Assembly (NCBI GenBank): GCA_030615565.1 | Contig: JAUWZC010000002.1 | Span: 1 to 31,730 of the forward strand | Length of the DNA: 31,730 nt | Direction of reading: 5' to 3' | Origin: Desulfobacteraceae bacterium | GTDB taxonomy: Bacteria > Desulfobacterota > DSM-4660 > Desulfatiglandales > B25-G16 | Shown: one piece after another, positions 1 to 7,472 of the stretch | Layout: each line of letters begins with the position of its first letter | Numbering within the stretch: the stretch's first letter is position 1 | The notes under the pieces: model-generated | The model's input: only the letters and a program-made list of their open reading frames with translations | The model's database searches: none | What the model was told of the DNA's origin: nothing | Position numbers and translations under genes: made by a program

Positions 1-171
1 GTCTTCAAGTGTCATTATCCGGGGATTATTGGCCAGGAGCCGGGTTACCTTCATCGCTCCCTCAGCCAAGCCAGATATATCATTCTCCTCAACCCTAAAC
101 TCAGCTAAGTGCCTGGGGACCCGGAGGTCTTCGGCTAATCGTTCAATAGCTTCAACACCAATCTCTGCCAT
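1..171 (-). pseudogene. C-terminal remnant of iron-containing alcohol dehydrogenase (runs off left edge)
   Basis: Reading leftward from an ATG at 171 gives 57 residues typical of the C-terminal helical domain of group III iron-containing alcohol dehydrogenases, including LAEDLRVPRHLAEF, AMKVTRLLANNPR and a final TLED. In the family this stretch lies about 330 residues into the protein. Here nothing upstream of 171 resembles the rest of the enzyme, and an in-frame TAA occurs about 29 codons further up (near 256). The NAD-binding domain and the metal ligands are therefore missing. I read this as a 5'-truncated, non-functional remnant; the true C-terminus lies outside the window. A palindrome at 248-293 sits close to the breakpoint. 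The family match is quite sure; loss of function is inferred. Confidence 0.7.
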
Positions 172-247
172 CCTTTGGAAGAAATTTTTAAAAAACTGAC
201 TATCTCGGAAAATTATCCCAATTATATAATCTCTAATGAATAGGGAA

Positions 248-293
248 ACCAAAGATTATTGATGCATTGTTTCGAACAGAATGCATCTTTGGT
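248..293. repeat. Large two-part palindrome next to the truncated dehydrogenase
   Basis: GATGCATT (261-268) is matched perfectly by AATGCATC (280-287). The centre, GTTTCGAAC, is itself nearly self-complementary. An outer pair ACCAAA (248-253) and TTTGGT (288-293) extends the stem, leaving a one-sided bulge of seven bases (254-260). No T-tract follows on either strand, so it is not a clear intrinsic terminator. It could be a mobile-element scar or a protein-binding palindrome. The pairing is seen directly; any role is unknown. Confidence 0.5.
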
Positions 294-327
294 AATTTGA
301 GGAGTAAAAGGGTAATAAAATATATGG

Positions 328-507
328 TCATCTTAAATAAAAGAAACATTCCTCAAATTCCTCTTTTCCCTGATATCTATTGATAAGTGTTTGCAGAAGT
401 TTCTGATAGGCCCCTATATCAACATGTATGCCACATTGTTCAAAGGCCTCTATAGCCTCTTCAAATGTTGGGAGACAGCCCTTTGCTAGGATCGCCTTTT
501 TTATCAT
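328..507 (-). CDS. Small ORF of unknown function (59 aa)
   Basis: An ATG at 507 opens 59 codons ending at TGA 328-330. The product is soluble and helix-prone (TFEEAIEAFEQCG near the N-terminus, EEFEECFFYLR at the end), with no signal peptide or membrane segment. I do not recognise a family. There is no good Shine-Dalgarno sequence before the ATG, and an in-frame TAA stands three codons upstream. It lies between a truncated gene and the acyl-CoA dehydrogenase on the same strand. It may be a remnant of a longer gene or chance; the rest of 172-605 shows no other gene. Confidence 0.3.
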   Translation of the reverse strand: MIKKAILAKGCLPTFEEAIEAFEQCGIHVDIGAYQKLLQTLINRYQGKEEFEECFFYLR

Positions 508-605
508 TAAGCTTTATATAATGAATTTTGGTTCTGTTCTGTCTCTGGTCAATGACGGACATTAAAGGGGGCTGGAGTAAGCAATGAAAAAGGATTAAAT
601 AAAGT

Positions 606-2396
606 CTATATCACATAACGTCCATATCCAATCACCGCATCAGCGATATTTCTCCTCAAGTTTACAGTATTTATGGGTGGTGAAACAACTATTCTTCTAA
701 TTATTTCAAGATGCTTTCCTAACAATCCTCCATTTTTCATGGCCTCCAGTGCCTTTCTAGCGAGGAAGCCTATTTTTTCAAGGGAATCATGGAAAAGAAC
801 TTTTGTCATTTTAACCGGTATTGTAGCTCTTTCGGATTTTTTACCTTTTAACATTTTCTTGCTTCTTAAGAGAGCACTCTCCATGGAATAAATTTCAATC
901 AGTATATTGCTAATCATGCCTATAAGTTCCTGTTCATCTCTCAGGCCCTTTTCATACTTCTTGTAAGCTATCCCTACCACCAACAAACCGATATTTTTGG
1001 CAATTTCAATTAATTTTGTTTGGGCATTCAACCCTTCAGTATCATCAGAACTAACAGGCTCGAGTTTTTCAATATCGTCAGATACTTGGTGGAAGGTCGG
1101 CATCAAGTCAAATGCGCCTTTGGTTATCCTTCTGATCAAAGTATTAACGATAACTATCCGGTTGATTTCATTAGTGCCTTCCCAGATCCGATTTATTCTC
1201 GCATTTCGGTATGCGAGCTCTGGATGATTTCCATGGATATATCCATAGCCACCGAATATCTGGACCTCTTCGTCAATTACGTAGTCCTCGGTTTCTGATC
1301 CATAAATCTTATTGATCGAACATTCAATAAGATATTCCTCGAGTGCCTCGGCTGTCCTGATACCGGCATCATCCGAGCTCATATTCAGGTCTTCTAACTT
1401 AGCCTGAATTAATCCGGCGGTGCGATACATTATACTCTCTGCCGCAAAGAGCCGAATAGCCATCTCACTAATTTTTTCTTTTATCAAGCCGAATTCACAT
1501 ATAGGCCTCCCAAACTGGATCCTTTGCTTGGAGTATTTCACCGCCTCGTCAAACGATGACTTGGCGCTTCCAATACAGATTGCTCCTACTTTGTAACGAC
1601 CCATATTAAGGGCATTCAGGGCAACGACATGACCTTTCCCCACTTCACCTAAAATATTTTCCACCGGTACTCTAACATTATCGAAATGGTAAGCCCTTGT
1701 TGAGGTACCATGCATCCCCATCTTTTCCTCTTCCTCATCAACAGAAACGCCCTCCCAGTTTTGCTCCAAAATGAGGGCGGTAAAAAATTCCTCATCTACC
1801 TTGGCATAGGTGAAGATTACATCTGCGAAACCAGCATTGGTTATAAACTGCTTGCTGCCGTTAAGGAGGTAGTATTTCCCATCCTCAGAAAGCGTAGCAG
1901 TAGTCAATGGATTGAGAGCATCTGAGCCTGCCTCTGATTCAGTCAAGGCAAAGGCACCGATAAGGTTACCTGAACTGAGACCAGGGAGATACTTTTTCTT
2001 CTGGGCCTCTGTTCCAAATAAAGCTACAGGTAAGCTGCCAATACCTGTATGATTCAGTTCGGTTATAGTAAAGGAACCAGCACCATATCCAAATTTTTCT
2101 GATACAATAGCAGAACTAATCTTGTCTAATTCCATACCTCCGTATTTCTCTGGGATATCAATTCCCAAAAAGCCTAACTCTCCCGCTTTTCTCATAAGCT
2201 CCCTTGATAATTCATTATTAAGCACTTCAATTTCATCGCCTAGACTTATGATTTCACCCTTTATAAAATCCTCAACTGCCTTGGCAATGTCATTATGTTC
2301 ATTGGTAAAATCCTCTGGTGTAAAGACTTCTTTAAAGGTAATATCTTTTATTAGAAAAATTCCACCCTTAGCTGACTTCTTATCATTATCATCCAC
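606..2396 (-). CDS. Acyl-CoA dehydrogenase, long-chain (VLCAD/FadE-like) type
   Basis: FAD-dependent acyl-CoA dehydrogenase, 596 aa, catalysing alpha,beta-dehydrogenation of an acyl-CoA with electrons passed to an electron-transfer flavoprotein. The start is a GTG at 2396, set by a strong GGAGG eight bases upstream. The N-terminal helical domain covers roughly residues 25-145, followed by the flavin-contact signature ALTESEAGSDA near 150 and the second helical domain with RIQFGRP near 292-298. The expected catalytic glutamate is E406 in IWEGTNE. Residues from about 430 to 596 form an extra C-terminal helical domain as in the 590-620 aa VLCAD-like enzymes, so this is not a short 380 aa type. 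It is transcribed in the same direction as maoC and tetR but is separated from them by 224 AT-rich bases, which probably hold its promoter. Chain-length preference is inferred from architecture only. Confidence 0.93.
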   Translation of the reverse strand: MDDNDKKSAKGGIFLIKDITFKEVFTPEDFTNEHNDIAKAVEDFIKGEIISLGDEIEVLNNELSRELMRKAGELGFLGIDIPEKYGGMELDKISSAIVSEKFGYGAGSFTITELNHTGIGSLPVALFGTEAQKKKYLPGLSSGNLIGAFALTESEAGSDALNPLTTATLSEDGKYYLLNGSKQFITNAGFADVIFTYAKVDEEFFTALILEQNWEGVSVDEEEEKMGMHGTSTRAYHFDNVRVPVENILGEVGKGHVVALNALNMGRYKVGAICIGSAKSSFDEAVKYSKQRIQFGRPICEFGLIKEKISEMAIRLFAAESIMYRTAGLIQAKLEDLNMSSDDAGIRTAEALEEYLIECSINKIYGSETEDYVIDEEVQIFGGYGYIHGNHPELAYRNARINRIWEGTNEINRIVIVNTLIRRITKGAFDLMPTFHQVSDDIEKLEPVSSDDTEGLNAQTKLIEIAKNIGLLVVGIAYKKYEKGLRDEQELIGMISNILIEIYSMESALLRSKKMLKGKKSERATIPVKMTKVLFHDSLEKIGFLARKALEAMKNGGLLGKHLEIIRRIVVSPPINTVNLRRNIADAVIGYGRYVI

Positions 2397-2620
2397 AAGT
2401 AATGCCTCCTTACTAAATTTTGATACTAAAACATAAATAAGTCTATAAGAAGTGTTTTAATTTTTATGAGCCTAAAAATGGTTTCAAAAGAAATAACAGT
2501 TAATATTGCATAATACCACCTGATTTGATTTGATAGACTTTAAAGATCAATAACAAAAAATAACTAAAGGTAAATGCTATAACTGACTTTCAGAATTTTT
2601 ATCCTTAGATTTACAGGTTT

Positions 2621-3046
2621 TTATAGGTTGGGCTCTCTTGATGCAATCACTAGGGCTTCCCCTTCCAGAACCATAACGCCTTCTTGGTTTATGCAGTTAG
2701 TTTTAAGCCGAAAACGATTTTTTTCCAAAAGAGCTACTACTTCCACACATGCAGTGATTACGTCCCCCACCTTCACAGGAGCCAAAAAATTCAAGGTTTG
2801 TTTAAGATAAATAGTCCCTGGTCCTGGTAACTTCATTCCTATCAATCCTGAAACCACTCCCGCAGCTATCATGCCATGTGCTATTGGTCCTTTGAAACGG
2901 GTCTGTGCAGAGTAAACTGGATCAAAATGAACTGGATTGAAGTCTCCTGTTACGGCTGCATACAAGGTGAGATCAGTTTGTGTAATCTGTTTTGAAGTCC
3001 GTGCTGTTTGCCCTATCTTGATTTTTTTAGACAATATTTCTTTCAT
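2621..3046 (-). CDS. MaoC-like (R)-specific enoyl-CoA hydratase
   Basis: A hot-dog-fold hydratase of 141 aa, the usual size of PhaJ-type enzymes, which add water to trans-2-enoyl-CoA to give the (R)-3-hydroxyacyl-CoA. The hydratase-2 motif is intact: GDFNPVHFD places the catalytic pair at D35 and H40, and FKGPIAHGMI follows at 51-60. Its ATG overlaps the TGA of the TetR gene as ATGA, which points to translational coupling and joint transcription. The stereochemistry is opposite to that of the crotonase-type hydratase at 5726, so it may supply or drain an (R)-pool or act on a branched or aromatic intermediate. The family is certain; the substrate is unknown. Confidence 0.9.
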   Translation of the reverse strand: MKEILSKKIKIGQTARTSKQITQTDLTLYAAVTGDFNPVHFDPVYSAQTRFKGPIAHGMIAAGVVSGLIGMKLPGPGTIYLKQTLNFLAPVKVGDVITACVEVVALLEKNRFRLKTNCINQEGVMVLEGEALVIASREPNL

Positions 3047-4233
3047 TTCTGATCTCCCGGATCACTAGCCACAGCCCTAGATAGGAGTAAGACAACACCA
3101 TCGACCTCTCTCATCTTATCAGTTTCTGCTTCCTCTCCTAATATTAGCCATCTCAGAGCCATATGACTGAAAGCGCCCAAAAACAGATTTCTAAATACTC
3201 TGTTGTTGACATTAGTTCGAATGCTTCCGGCTTTCTTTCCTTCTTCTAAAACATCTGTTATTATTTGTGTATACTGTTGAAAAGTTTTATAGACAGGCGA
3301 TACATAGAATCTTTGGCTGAGCTGAATATGAAGTAAAAAAACCTTTAAGAAATTAGGCTCCGTCATATACAGATAAAAATGATAACGTATAAAACGCCGG
3401 AGTTTTCTTAAAGGAGTTTTTAGTTCAAAGATTTCCTCTAACTGGTCTATATGTTCTTTAAATCTTTGTTCTGGGATAGAGAAGAGAAGGTCATCTTTAT
3501 TTTTAAAATACTCATAAATTGTTCCTTCTGATACATTGGCCTTTCTAGCTATTTCGCTTATGGTAGCTTGAATATATCCTTTCTCTGCAAATACACTTTC
3601 TGCTGCTCGGAGGATCCGGTTCGACTTATACAATTCCATATTTTCTGATTTGGTTTGAAAAGTGATCATAGGTAAGATGAGATCTAAAATATGTTCCAAA
3701 TCCGGGACAGTCTCTTTTATTTCTTGGGAGGCAAGGCAGCTCAAGCCTTCCCAGTCAAGAACCCCAAAGATAATATCCCGGACAAGGGGCATATATATAT
3801 CTGAACGAAAAATTTGCCTTCTGACCCCATCTTCCAAAATACCAATCATAACCCCAGCGTATTGTCGTATCAAACCATAGGCCTTATGTTGGTAAAAGTT
3901 TCTGCTAGAGCGACATTCAAGCAAAAGGAGGCTGGCATAACCACGGTAAGTATCATTAAAATTGAGATGGAACCATATCATTTTACTAAGCCTACTTATT
4001 GGATCCGGAATTCCTTGAAGCTGTTCCGACAAATCTTTCAAGACCTCTTTCATTCTTCTGCCTGGTATAGAAAAAAGAAGATCCTCCTTTCCATTGAAAT
4101 AGTTATAGATGAGGGAATCTGTAACTGCTGCCCTCTTGGCGATTTCCGCTATACTGGAGTTTATTAAACCTTTTTCGGACATTATTTCTTCTGCTGCATC
4201 AAGTATTTGTTCTATTTTCTTGCTAGTATCCAT
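3043..4233 (-). CDS. Tandem (double) TetR-family transcriptional regulator
   Basis: A 396 aa protein with two complete TetR/AcrR units, about twice the normal 190-210 aa. Unit 1 has its DNA-binding domain at residues 6-56 (IAEIAKRAAVTDSLIYNYF). Unit 2 has its own at 203-252 (ISEIARKANVSEGTIYEYF). Each is followed by a helical ligand-binding region. The two helix-turn-helix segments are clearly related to each other, and both are followed by KEDLLFSIP or KDDLLFSIP, so an internal duplication is likely. The gene is divergent from the thiolase operon across a 256-base AT-rich region and overlaps maoC. TetR proteins beside beta-oxidation genes often sense acyl-CoA; here that is inference. The start ATG at 4233 lacks a close Shine-Dalgarno (AAAGGA lies about 14 bases away). 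Confidence 0.9.
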   Translation of the reverse strand: MDTSKKIEQILDAAEEIMSEKGLINSSIAEIAKRAAVTDSLIYNYFNGKEDLLFSIPGRRMKEVLKDLSEQLQGIPDPISRLSKMIWFHLNFNDTYRGYASLLLLECRSSRNFYQHKAYGLIRQYAGVMIGILEDGVRRQIFRSDIYMPLVRDIIFGVLDWEGLSCLASQEIKETVPDLEHILDLILPMITFQTKSENMELYKSNRILRAAESVFAEKGYIQATISEIARKANVSEGTIYEYFKNKDDLLFSIPEQRFKEHIDQLEEIFELKTPLRKLRRFIRYHFYLYMTEPNFLKVFLLHIQLSQRFYVSPVYKTFQQYTQIITDVLEEGKKAGSIRTNVNNRVFRNLFLGAFSHMALRWLILGEEAETDKMREVDGVVLLLSRAVASDPGDQK

Positions 4234-4302
4234 AGGTTAACTTTTTATCCTTTACCCTGCCAAGTATTTCTGAATTTTGTTTAAAAAGTTATTTTTTTTA
4301 AT

Positions 4303-4366
4303 CATATTAAGAAAAATATGTCAATATATTTTTTCACGCTATTGAAATATGAGGCTAACATATTGA
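4303..4366. promoter_or_regulatory. Candidate operator cluster in the tetR/thiolase divergent region
   Basis: Between the divergent genes, TCAATA (4321-4326) pairs with TATTGA (4340-4345), and TATTGA recurs at 4361-4366, exactly 21 bases (two helical turns) further on. A CATATT/AATATG inverted repeat (4303-4308 and 4315-4320) lies just upstream. A regulator with two TetR domains could use such phased half-sites. The region is very AT-rich, so chance matches are likely; the repeats are seen and their role is conjecture. Confidence 0.25.
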
Positions 4367-4410
4367 TAGTAAAAGTAAAATTAAAAAAATAAATTTTTTC
4401 AAAAAAATGC

Positions 4411-4439
4411 TTGACTTAACTATTCAATTTATTTATGAA
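4411..4439 (+). promoter_or_regulatory. Sigma70-like promoter of the thiolase operon
   Basis: TTGACT (4411-4416) and TATGAA (4434-4439) are separated by 17 bases. They match the sigma70 consensus at five and four of six positions and lie about 50 bases before the thiolase ATG. An ATTCA/TGAAT inverted pair (4422-4426 and 4436-4440) overlaps the -10 and could be a repressor site. Confidence 0.55.
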
Positions 4440-4489
4440 TCCTAATTAATTAATGATAAAATTGAGTTTTATTCGATTGAAAGGACAAA

Positions 4490-5698
4490 ATGTATAAAGA
4501 TATTGTTATTGTGAGTGCGGTGCGTACACCTTTTGGACGCTACGGAGGCTCTTTAAGAGAATTTGACTATTTTGATTTAGGAGCAATGCCCATGCGGGAG
4601 GTTGTAAATAGGGTTAATTTTGAGCCGACGATAGTGGATGAGGTATTTTGGGGTGTGGGTGATACATCGCAATGTAAAGATGTGTATACGCCAGTGGCTG
4701 CACGACAGACTTTACTTAAAGCTGGACTCCCAGCTAAAACTCCTTCTATAGCACTTGATAAAGCGTGTGTATCTGCCATGTCAGCCGTAAAATTAGGTTC
4801 TATGGCTATGAAACTAGGAGAGACTGAAGTGGCCATTGGAGGCGGAGCAACCTCTTTTAGTCAGGAACCCCTTATCGTTAGGGGACTTCGTTTCGATGGA
4901 TTCAGAATGGGAGATGTCAAGATGGAGGATCCTCTTTATATGTTAGGTTATAAGGATTTCAACCCTGTTTCAGTGGATACAGATGATGTAGCATATGAAT
5001 ATGGGATTGGAAGAGAAGAGCAAGATGAATGGGCCCTTAGAAGTCATGAAAATTATGGGGCGGCCTGGAATGCGGGTAAGTTTAAAGAGGAAATTCTGCC
5101 CTTAGAAATTAAACTGAAAAAGGAAGAACCTTTTACGTTGGATAGGGATGAACAGTATCGGCCTAATAGTTCTATAGATGCACTAAAGAAATTAAAGCCA
5201 GTCTATGGGACCAGAGCCATAACTGCCGGAAATGCTCCGGGACTAAACGATGGGGCTACTGCTATCCTGTTTATGACAAAAGGCAAGGCCGATGAATTCG
5301 GCCTAGCGCCTTTGGCCGAAATCATATCCATGTCATCTATCGCCATAGACCCCTATCGCATGCCTGAAGGTCCAGCGTATGCCGCCGTGAAGGCACTTAA
5401 GCAAGCAGACATGACAATTGATGACATTGGTGTTATGGAGATCAATGAGGCATTTGCTGCTGTACCTTTGGTCAGCACACTTCTGTTAACTGATAAAGAT
5501 AGACAGAAAGCAAAGGTGCTTCGCAAAAGAACCAATATCAATGGCAGTGCCATTGCAATTGGTCACCCAAACACGGCAAGCGGTGCTCGTCTTATTATGA
5601 ATTTGATGTATGAACTGCGACGACGTGGGGGAGGCTATGCCTTAGGGGCAATCTGTGGTGGTTTGGCGCAAGCTGATGCATGTATAATCAAAGTGTAA
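4490..5698 (+). CDS. Thiolase (acetyl-CoA acetyltransferase / 3-ketoacyl-CoA thiolase)
   Basis: A complete thiolase of 402 aa that cleaves 3-ketoacyl-CoA with CoA to give acetyl-CoA, or runs in reverse. The acylated nucleophile is C93 in DKACVSAM. NEAF is at 319-322, the general-base histidine is H359 in AIGHPN, and the second cysteine is C389 in CGGLAQ. The start ATG follows AAAGGA by four bases. It is the first gene of the long plus-strand unit, directly behind the promoter at 4411-4439, with the enoyl-CoA hydratase 27 bases downstream. The related thiolase at 29686 is clearly divergent, so this is not a recent duplication. Confidence 0.95.
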   Translation: MYKDIVIVSAVRTPFGRYGGSLREFDYFDLGAMPMREVVNRVNFEPTIVDEVFWGVGDTSQCKDVYTPVAARQTLLKAGLPAKTPSIALDKACVSAMSAVKLGSMAMKLGETEVAIGGGATSFSQEPLIVRGLRFDGFRMGDVKMEDPLYMLGYKDFNPVSVDTDDVAYEYGIGREEQDEWALRSHENYGAAWNAGKFKEEILPLEIKLKKEEPFTLDRDEQYRPNSSIDALKKLKPVYGTRAITAGNAPGLNDGATAILFMTKGKADEFGLAPLAEIISMSSIAIDPYRMPEGPAYAAVKALKQADMTIDDIGVMEINEAFAAVPLVSTLLLTDKDRQKAKVLRKRTNINGSAIAIGHPNTASGARLIMNLMYELRRRGGGYALGAICGGLAQADACIIKV

Positions 5699-5725
5699 TC
5701 AGATTCATATAAAGAAGATTAATCT

Positions 5726-6505
5726 ATGGATCTCAAATATATAAATTTTAAAAAGCGAGACGGCATTAGCTGGGTTCAATTCAACAGACCCGAAAAACTG
5801 AATGCGCTTAATCCTGAGGTGTTTAAAGATCTAGAAACAGTAATTGCTAAGTGTGAAGATGACGATACTATTAGGGTGCTTATACTCAAGGGAAATGATA
5901 AAGCTTTTGTTGCAGGGGCTGACATTGAGCATATGGCTAAAGCAGATATCAAGCTAGCTTATAAATTAACTGATCAGACTATGCGTGTGCAAGAAAGGCT
6001 GGCAGATTTATCAAAGCCCACTATTGCAGCAATCTCTGGTTATGCTTTGGGAGCTGGCTGCGAGGTAGCTCTATGTTGTGACTTTAGAATTGCAGCAGAA
6101 AACGCAGTTTTCGGTTTTCCGGAAATAACCTTAGGGGTTATTCCGGGAGGTGGTGGCACACAGCGAATATCTCGTCTCGTGGGGCTAGGGCCCGCTACTG
6201 AACTCCTTTTTTTAGGAGAGATGATTAAAGCCGACAAAGCGGAGAAGATTGGATTAGTAAATAAGGTTGTCCCCTTAGACAGTTTATATGACGAGACGGT
6301 GGGGCTCGCTTCCAAAATAATGCAAAGGTCTGCTGTGGCGCTTCGTGCCGCAAAAACTGCTATGCGTAAAGGGTTAGGTTCCTCACTTAAAGAAGGATTA
6401 CAGATTGAGCAAGATTTGTTCTGTATGCTTTTTGGCACAGAGGATCAGAAAGAGGGAATGGAGGCGTTCTTAAAAAAACGAAAGCCAGTGTTCAAGGGAA
6501 GGTAG
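5726..6505 (+). CDS. Enoyl-CoA hydratase/isomerase family (crotonase)
   Basis: A crotonase-fold enzyme of 259 aa, the standard length. The oxyanion-hole segments FVAGADIEHM (61-70) and GYALGAGCE (105-113) are present. Both glutamates of the hydratase active site are conserved, E113 (GAGCEVALCCD) and E133 (FGFPEITLG), followed by the GGGGTQRI loop. It should therefore hydrate a trans-2-enoyl-CoA to the (S)-3-hydroxyacyl-CoA used by the dehydrogenase 11 bases downstream. A role in a cyclic dienoyl-CoA pathway (BamR-like) is possible given the BamBCD-like genes in this window, but cannot be told from the motifs. The Shine-Dalgarno is weak, consistent with coupling to the thiolase. Confidence 0.93.
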   Translation: MDLKYINFKKRDGISWVQFNRPEKLNALNPEVFKDLETVIAKCEDDDTIRVLILKGNDKAFVAGADIEHMAKADIKLAYKLTDQTMRVQERLADLSKPTIAAISGYALGAGCEVALCCDFRIAAENAVFGFPEITLGVIPGGGGTQRISRLVGLGPATELLFLGEMIKADKAEKIGLVNKVVPLDSLYDETVGLASKIMQRSAVALRAAKTAMRKGLGSSLKEGLQIEQDLFCMLFGTEDQKEGMEAFLKKRKPVFKGR

Positions 6506-6516
6506 GAGGATGGTCA

Positions 6517-7377
6517 ATGAGGGAAGTGAATAAGGTAGGTATCATAGGTGCGGGCATGATGGGTGCTGAGATCGCACTTTGCTTCGTTATGTCAGGCTAT
6601 GAGGTGGCCATGAAAGACGCAACTCTTGAACTTGCTCAAAAAGGCAAAGACCGCCTGGAAGGAGTACTGGATAAAGCAATCCAAAAAGGCAGATTTCAAG
6701 CAGAAGATAAGGATTCCACACTTTTTCGAATTACACCTACCGATCAATATGAAGTTTTTAAAGATATGGATCTGATGGTGGAAGCTGTTTTTGAAGATCT
6801 CGACACAAAGAGAGAGGTTTTTGCCCAATTGGACAGTATCTGCAAGCCAGATTGTGTCTTTGCTACAAACACCTCCAGTATTCCTATCACGCTGTTGGCG
6901 ACTTATGTAAAATCAGAAAGAGTGGGACAATTTTTAGGAGCTCATTTTTTCTCACCTGCCTCCGTCATGAAACTAGTGGAGGTTATACCTGGCCTGGAAA
7001 CCGAGGAAGGGACAGTAACTTTCATGATGGACTGCTGCTGTAAAATAGGCAAGAACCCAATTCGAGTAAAAGATGTAACAGGCTTTGCAGTAAACCGTCT
7101 ACTTCATATCATGTGGATCGAGGCTAACCGATTAGTGGAAGAAGGGGTAGCTACACCTGAAGATATAGATACGGCTTGCAAACTGGGGTTGGGACATCCA
7201 ATCGGTCCTTATGCGTTAATGGACCTGACCAGCAATGATTTGAATCTCAGTGTGCAGCAGATCTTGTACGAGACGTACGGTGAACGATTTAGACCCAGGC
7301 CTATTTTGAAGCAGAAGGTCAACGCCAATCACCTAGGCAGAAAAACGGGCCGAGGTTGGTTTGAATATGGAAAATAA
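6517..7377 (+). CDS. 3-hydroxyacyl-CoA dehydrogenase (3-hydroxybutyryl-CoA dehydrogenase type)
   Basis: NAD(P)-dependent oxidation of (S)-3-hydroxyacyl-CoA to 3-ketoacyl-CoA. The protein has 286 aa, the length of single-function Hbd enzymes. The Rossmann motif GIIGAGMMGAE is at residues 8-18. The catalytic pair is H143 in GAHFFSP and E155 in KLVEVIPG, and DVTGFAVNRLL is at 186-196. GGAGG-type ribosome binding (GGAGG, seven bases before ATG) fixes the start. Together with the preceding hydratase and thiolase it completes a beta-oxidation set; only the acyl-CoA dehydrogenase is on the other strand. A second member of the family begins at 30956. Confidence 0.95.
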   Translation: MREVNKVGIIGAGMMGAEIALCFVMSGYEVAMKDATLELAQKGKDRLEGVLDKAIQKGRFQAEDKDSTLFRITPTDQYEVFKDMDLMVEAVFEDLDTKREVFAQLDSICKPDCVFATNTSSIPITLLATYVKSERVGQFLGAHFFSPASVMKLVEVIPGLETEEGTVTFMMDCCCKIGKNPIRVKDVTGFAVNRLLHIMWIEANRLVEEGVATPEDIDTACKLGLGHPIGPYALMDLTSNDLNLSVQQILYETYGERFRPRPILKQKVNANHLGRKTGRGWFEYGK

Positions 7378-7472
7378 TTAAATTGATTCGATTACTTGTT
7401 CTTTAACAAAGATGTTCTTTGTGAGGAAATTACAGATTAGTTTCATCAACTTTGGGGATTAGGATAACGATA

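Noticed and set aside
6040..6438. A 132-codon minus-strand frame inside the enoyl-CoA hydratase gene
   Set aside because: It is antisense to a gene with all catalytic residues in place and resembles no family.
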